From NCBI GenBank assembly GCA_902633985.1, contig CACPHV010000009.1, positions 1 through 59,692 of the forward strand: a DNA stretch of 59,692 bases, written 5' to 3'. Shown here piece after piece: positions 55,979 through 59,692 of this stretch. The translations under genes were made by a program, and so were the position numbers. Under the pieces are notes generated by a model. The model did no database searches, had not been told where the DNA came from, and saw only the letters and a list, made by a program, of their open reading frames with translations. Positions within the stretch are counted from its first letter, which is position 1, and every line of letters begins with the position of its first letter. The stretch comes from an uncultured Pelagibacteraceae bacterium. GTDB taxonomy: Bacteria; Pseudomonadota; Alphaproteobacteria; Pelagibacterales; Pelagibacteraceae.

Positions 55979-56662
55979 ATGAAATCATCAGTTATTACTT
56001 TTCCAGGTTCAAATTGTGATAGAGACATGGATGTTGCTTTAAAGAAATTTGGATTTAAAAATAAGATGGTTTGGCATGATGATAATGAATTGCCAAAAAG
56101 TGATTTAATTGTATTGCCAGGTGGGTTTTCATATGGTGATTACTTGAGATGTGGAAGCATGGCATCTAAATCAAAAATAATGCATTCAGTAATTAATTTT
56201 GCAAATTCAGGTGGTATGGTTATGGGTATCTGCAATGGATTTCAAATATTAGTAGAAACCGGTTTAGTTCCGGGTGTTTTGCTTAGAAATAAATATTTAG
56301 AATTTATTTGTAAAAACGTTTTTGTAAAAATTAAAGATAAGGAAAATAAATATTTTAAAAATATTGATAATGAGGTTTTAGAATTTCATATTGCTCATAA
56401 TGAAGGAAATTATTTTTGTAGCAACGATCAATTAAAAGAAATTGAAGATAATAATCAAATAGCTATTAACTATTGTGATAAATATGGAAAAATAGAAGAC
56501 CAGTATAATCCTAATGGATCTATAAAAAATATTGCTGGTATATTTAATAAAGAAAAAAATGTACTAGGAATGATGCCCCACCCTGAAAGAATGATTGATA
56601 AATCACTATCTGGTGAAGACGGTTCATTATTTTTTAAAAATTTATTAAACAATTTAAAATGA
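55979..56662 (+). CDS. purQ: FGAM synthase glutaminase subunit PurQ
   Basis: Class I amidotransferase releasing ammonia for PurL; 227 residues. It contains FPGSNCDRDMD, LPGGFSYGDYLRCG, the nucleophile elbow GICNGFQILVE, and HPERMID with the catalytic His-Glu near the end. It overlaps purL by 4 bp (ATGA). Confidence 0.96.
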   Translation: MKSSVITFPGSNCDRDMDVALKKFGFKNKMVWHDDNELPKSDLIVLPGGFSYGDYLRCGSMASKSKIMHSVINFANSGGMVMGICNGFQILVETGLVPGVLLRNKYLEFICKNVFVKIKDKENKYFKNIDNEVLEFHIAHNEGNYFCSNDQLKEIEDNNQIAINYCDKYGKIEDQYNPNGSIKNIAGIFNKEKNVLGMMPHPERMIDKSLSGEDGSLFFKNLLNNLK

Positions 56663-58851
56663 TTGTAAACGAAAAAGTAGCAATTGATCATGGTTTAAAG
56701 AAAGAGGAATATGTTAAGATTTGTGAGTTACTTAAAAGAACTCCAAATATTACAGAATTAGGAATTTTTTCTGCAATGTGGAATGAACATTGTTCTTATA
56801 AATCATCAAGATTGCATTTAAAAAAACTGCCAACTAAAGGTAAAAAAGTTATACAAGGTCCTGGAGAAAATGCTGGGGTAATTGATATTGAAGATAATGA
56901 TGCGATAGTTTTTAAAATAGAAAGCCATAATCATCCTTCATTTATTGAACCTTATCAAGGTGCTGCAACTGGTGTTGGGGGTATAATGCGTGATGTATTT
57001 ACAATGGGAGCAAGACCAATAGCTAACTTGAACTCAATACATTTTGGATCAACACAACATAAAAAAACTAAAAATTTACTAAGAGGTGTTGTCCATGGCA
57101 TAGGTGGATATGGAAATTGCATGGGCGTTCCAACGATAGCTGGCCAAACAAGTTTTGATAGTTCGTATAATGGAAATATTCTGGTTAACGCTATGACTTT
57201 AGGATTGGTCAAAAAAGATAAGATTTTTTACTCTAAAGCTGCAGGGATAAATAAACCAGTTATTTATGTTGGTTCTAAAACTGGAAGAGATGGAATACAT
57301 GGTGCAAGTATGGCCTCAGCTAGTTTTGACGATAAAATTGAGGAAAAAAAACCAACTGTTCAAGTTGGAGATCCATTTACTGAAAAGCTTTTGCTTGAAG
57401 CTTGTTTAGAGCTAATGGCTGGGGACTCAATCATAGCCATTCAGGATATGGGTGCTGCCGGTTTAACTTCCTCAAGTATTGAAATGGCATCAAAAGGAAA
57501 TTTGGGAATAGAAATTAATTTAAACAGAGTTCCATGCAGAGAAGCTAAGATGTCACCTTATGAAATTATGCTTTCTGAAAGTCAAGAAAGAATGTTGATT
57601 GTTTTAGAAAATGGTAAAGAAGAACAAGCAAAAAAAATTTTTGATAAATGGAACTTAGACTTTGCAGTAATCGGCAAAACTACTAAATCAAAAAAAATAG
57701 AACTTTATTTTGATAATGAAAAAGTTGCTGATATTCCAGTTAATACTTTAGTTGAAAACTCTCCTATGTATGATCGAAAATGGAAAAAAGCAAAGCTACC
57801 TAAAAAAAATAATATTAAAAAAGAAGATATTAAACATTTGAAAATAATTGATGTTTTAAAAAAAATATTAGCAAACCCAAATGTATGCAGTAAAGAATGG
57901 ATTTGGGAGCAATATGATCATACAGTCATGGGAGATACAATACAAAAACCAGGTGGAGACGCAGGTGTTGTTAGAGTTCATGGAACAGATAAAGCGGTTG
58001 CAGCATCGGTAGACTCATCTGCAGTTTATTGCTGGGCACATCCTCTAACTGGTGGAAAACAAGTGGTTTGTGAAAGTTTCAGAAATCTTATAGCTGTTGG
58101 TGCAAAACCAGTAGCTATAACCAATTGCTTAAATTTTGGTAGTCCTGAAAATCAAGACAACATGGGAGAGTTTGTTGAATGCGTTCAAGGTATTGGTGAG
58201 GCAAGTGAGTATTTAAAGTTTCCAGTCGTTTCTGGAAATGTTTCTTTTTATAATCAAACAAAAGATCAAGGTATAAAGCCTACGCCTACAATTGGTGGAG
58301 TTGGTTTAATAAAGGATTATAAAAATATGGTTACTATGGAGTTTAAAGAAGCCGACAATTTGGTTTTAGTAATTGGAAAAACAGAGGGACATATTGATCA
58401 AAGTTTATTTGCAAGAAATATTTTGGATGAAAAAAATGGACCTCCACCTGAAGTAAATCTATTTAATGAAAAAAATAATGGAGAAACACTACTAAAATTA
58501 ATTGATAATAATTTAATCAAAAGTGCTCATGATGTTTCTTTAGGTGGTATAATTACTGCAGTAGCAAAAATGTGTATTAAAGGAAAAATGGGGATAAATA
58601 TTAAAAAACCTAAATATCTTATTAACGAAATAGAATACTTATTTGCTGAAGATCAAGGTAGATATATTATAGAGATAAACAAAAAGAACTTTAAAAAAGT
58701 AGCTGATATATTGAATAAAAATGCAGTTCATTTTGATGAACTTGGCACAATCATAGAAAATGAACTATATATTAACGACAAGACAAAAGTTACAATTGAC
58801 GAATTGTCAACTTCGAATAAAAGTTGGCTTAAAAATTATATGAGTAAATAA
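56659..58851 (+). CDS. purL: FGAM synthase subunit PurL (short form)
   Basis: ATP-dependent large subunit, 730 residues, of the small-type PurL that needs PurQ and PurS. It has MWNEHCSYKSSR, FKIESHNHPSFIEPYQGAAT, GAAGLTSSSIEMA, and a second half with GGDAGVVRVHGTDKAVAAS and NCLNFGSPE. ATP-binding and metal residues of both AIR-synthase-like halves appear present. It ends on the first base of the bolA-like gene. Confidence 0.97.
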   Translation: MIVNEKVAIDHGLKKEEYVKICELLKRTPNITELGIFSAMWNEHCSYKSSRLHLKKLPTKGKKVIQGPGENAGVIDIEDNDAIVFKIESHNHPSFIEPYQGAATGVGGIMRDVFTMGARPIANLNSIHFGSTQHKKTKNLLRGVVHGIGGYGNCMGVPTIAGQTSFDSSYNGNILVNAMTLGLVKKDKIFYSKAAGINKPVIYVGSKTGRDGIHGASMASASFDDKIEEKKPTVQVGDPFTEKLLLEACLELMAGDSIIAIQDMGAAGLTSSSIEMASKGNLGIEINLNRVPCREAKMSPYEIMLSESQERMLIVLENGKEEQAKKIFDKWNLDFAVIGKTTKSKKIELYFDNEKVADIPVNTLVENSPMYDRKWKKAKLPKKNNIKKEDIKHLKIIDVLKKILANPNVCSKEWIWEQYDHTVMGDTIQKPGGDAGVVRVHGTDKAVAASVDSSAVYCWAHPLTGGKQVVCESFRNLIAVGAKPVAITNCLNFGSPENQDNMGEFVECVQGIGEASEYLKFPVVSGNVSFYNQTKDQGIKPTPTIGGVGLIKDYKNMVTMEFKEADNLVLVIGKTEGHIDQSLFARNILDEKNGPPPEVNLFNEKNNGETLLKLIDNNLIKSAHDVSLGGIITAVAKMCIKGKMGINIKKPKYLINEIEYLFAEDQGRYIIEINKKNFKKVADILNKNAVHFDELGTIIENELYINDKTKVTIDELSTSNKSWLKNYMSK

Positions 58852-59081
58852 TGGCAATGAATTTAAAAGAAATTGAGAATTTTATAAAAGATGCTATGCC
58901 TGATGCAAAAGTAGAGATACAAGATTTAGCAGGTGATGGTAATCATTATTCAGCAACAGTCACATCATCTCATTTTTCTGGAAAAAGCAAAATTGAGCAA
59001 CATAAAATGGTTTATAATTCATTAAAAGGTAGAATGGGTAATGAATTACACGCTTTAGCAATTAAAACAAAGGAGAGCTAA
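58851..59081 (+). CDS. BolA-family protein
   Basis: 76 residues. It has VEIQDLAGDGNHYSATVTSS with the conserved His and FSGKSKIEQHKMVYNSLKGRM, the BolA helix-turn-helix-like region. BolA proteins pair with monothiol CGFS glutaredoxins through a shared [2Fe-2S] cluster to control iron and Fe-S trafficking. Such a glutaredoxin is the very next gene, which supports that job. It joins purL by a TAATG overlap. Confidence 0.92.
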   Translation: MAMNLKEIENFIKDAMPDAKVEIQDLAGDGNHYSATVTSSHFSGKSKIEQHKMVYNSLKGRMGNELHALAIKTKES

Positions 59082-59420
59082 ATGGATCAACAAACAAATG
59101 ATTTAATTAAAAATGAAATTGAAAACAACGAAGTTTGTTTATTTATGAAAGGCACGCCTGATGCTCCACAATGTGGATTTTCAATGGCTACTTCTAATAT
59201 ATTAAAGTTACTTGAAGTAAATTTCAAAGGTATAAATGTTTTAGAAAATCAAAATCTAAGAGAAGGTATTAAAGCTTTTAGTGATTGGCCAACAATACCT
59301 CAGCTTTATGTCAAAAATGAATTTATTGGTGGATGTGATATTGTTAAAGAAATGTATGAAAGTGGTGAGCTGACTAAACTTTTTGAAGAAAAAGGAATTA
59401 ATTTTAAGCATAAAAATTAA
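59082..59420 (+). CDS. grxD: monothiol CGFS glutaredoxin
   Basis: 112 residues with the active-site CGFS (Cys31 in DAPQCGFSMATS), the cis-Pro segment WPTIPQLYVKNEFIGGCDIV and the family C-terminal helix. Monothiol glutaredoxins of this type carry a [2Fe-2S] cluster with glutathione and hand it on or exchange it with BolA. It directly follows the bolA-like gene (no gap) and is the last complete gene of the purine-linked operon. Confidence 0.95.
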   Translation: MDQQTNDLIKNEIENNEVCLFMKGTPDAPQCGFSMATSNILKLLEVNFKGINVLENQNLREGIKAFSDWPTIPQLYVKNEFIGGCDIVKEMYESGELTKLFEEKGINFKHKN

Positions 59421-59440
59421 TTAAATTTCTTAAATAATAA

Positions 59441-59692
59441 ATGAAACAATTTCTATATAAAACTATTATCGCAGTAATTGCAATTGTCTTGGTTTATGAA
59501 TTTACAATAGCTAAGCAGATAAAAAAATTTTCTTCACAGGGAGATATGTTATTAAGCAAAGAAGGTAGAAAAGAAGGAGTGGAAAAAATCAGAGAGGAAA
59601 TTAAAAAAGCAATAAAAAAAGAGAGATATCTATCTGAAGAAGATGCAAAATTAATCAATCAATTTATAAATAAAATAATGATTGAATTAAGA
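59441..59692 (+). CDS. membrane-anchored protein, unknown, truncated by window end
   Basis: An open frame of 84 codons running off the right edge. It begins MKQFLYKTIIAVIAIVLVYEF, a single hydrophobic segment that is an uncleaved anchor or signal. It is followed by a charged, helical Lys/Glu-rich part (EKIREEIKKAIKKERYLSEED). No family is recognised. It starts 20 bp after the glutaredoxin gene on the same strand, so it may belong to the same operon. Confidence 0.6.
   Translation, partial: MKQFLYKTIIAVIAIVLVYEFTIAKQIKKFSSQGDMLLSKEGRKEGVEKIREEIKKAIKKERYLSEEDAKLINQFINKIMIELR

Overview
The window is strongly AT-rich, full of A and T homopolymers, and very compact: many genes overlap by 1-17 bp or abut. 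Gene content and order suggest an alphaproteobacterium of the SAR11 / Pelagibacterales type. The clues are a single fused str-S10-spc-alpha ribosomal superoperon with adk between secY and rpsM, one tuf gene placed between tRNA genes away from fusA, short minimal proteins, and almost no intergenic DNA. This placement is inferred from composition and synteny; no rRNA gene is present to confirm it.

Layout. 1-7458: housekeeping genes (3' end of topA, a small exported protein, a RidA-family protein, galU-ugd for UDP-glucuronate, panC, mgtE, lipB, an RluA-family pseudouridine synthase). 7469-36094: about 28.6 kb, all on the minus strand, read from right to left: tRNA-Tyr, tRNA-Gly, tuf, tRNA-Trp, secE, nusG, rplKAJL, rpoBC, rpsL-rpsG-fusA, the S10 and spc clusters, secY, adk, rpsM-rpsK-rpoA-rplQ. 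rpmD (L30) is missing from its usual place. Clear internal non-coding signals are a perfect 10-bp hairpin between rplL and rpoB and a dyad in the rpsL leader.

36224-39634: rlmB and a complete tRNA-Thr(TGT), followed by two small cargo modules. Each module ends in an exact 51-bp copy of the tRNA-Thr 3' part. Module A carries a type IV pilin-like gene. Module B carries a predicted McrB-N-like/DUF3883-like nuclease and a small exported protein. Neither encodes a recombinase. Both have the same terminal plan: tRNA copy, a leader of about 97-99 bp, 11-bp tandem iterons, an identical 14-bp box against the last stop codon, cargo on the minus strand, then iterons exactly 17 bp upstream of the first start codon. 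I regard this as the most novel structure here: non-autonomous tRNA-targeted cassettes, probably mobilised in trans.

39822-44614: an asparagine-synthetase-like gene, nadK, tRNA-Leu(TAA) and a two-gene glucosylglycerate/mannosylglycerate osmolyte cassette. A 98-bp direct repeat holding the 5' half and putative promoter of tRNA-Leu brackets the cassette. This is a second tRNA-linked insertion, of the opposite polarity.

44623-50871: an accessory-looking block (FkbM methyltransferase, membrane-anchored PQQ-type sugar dehydrogenase-like protein, large unknown membrane protein, short-chain dehydrogenase, radical SAM protein), probably linked to surface glycans or secondary metabolism. 51024-59692: conserved genes (gamma-glutamylcyclotransferase-like, CinA-N, sfsA, map), then a purine operon purB-purC-purS-purQ-purL running into bolA and a CGFS glutaredoxin. 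purB is split by a -1 frameshift at an A6 run. The window ends inside an unknown membrane-anchored gene.
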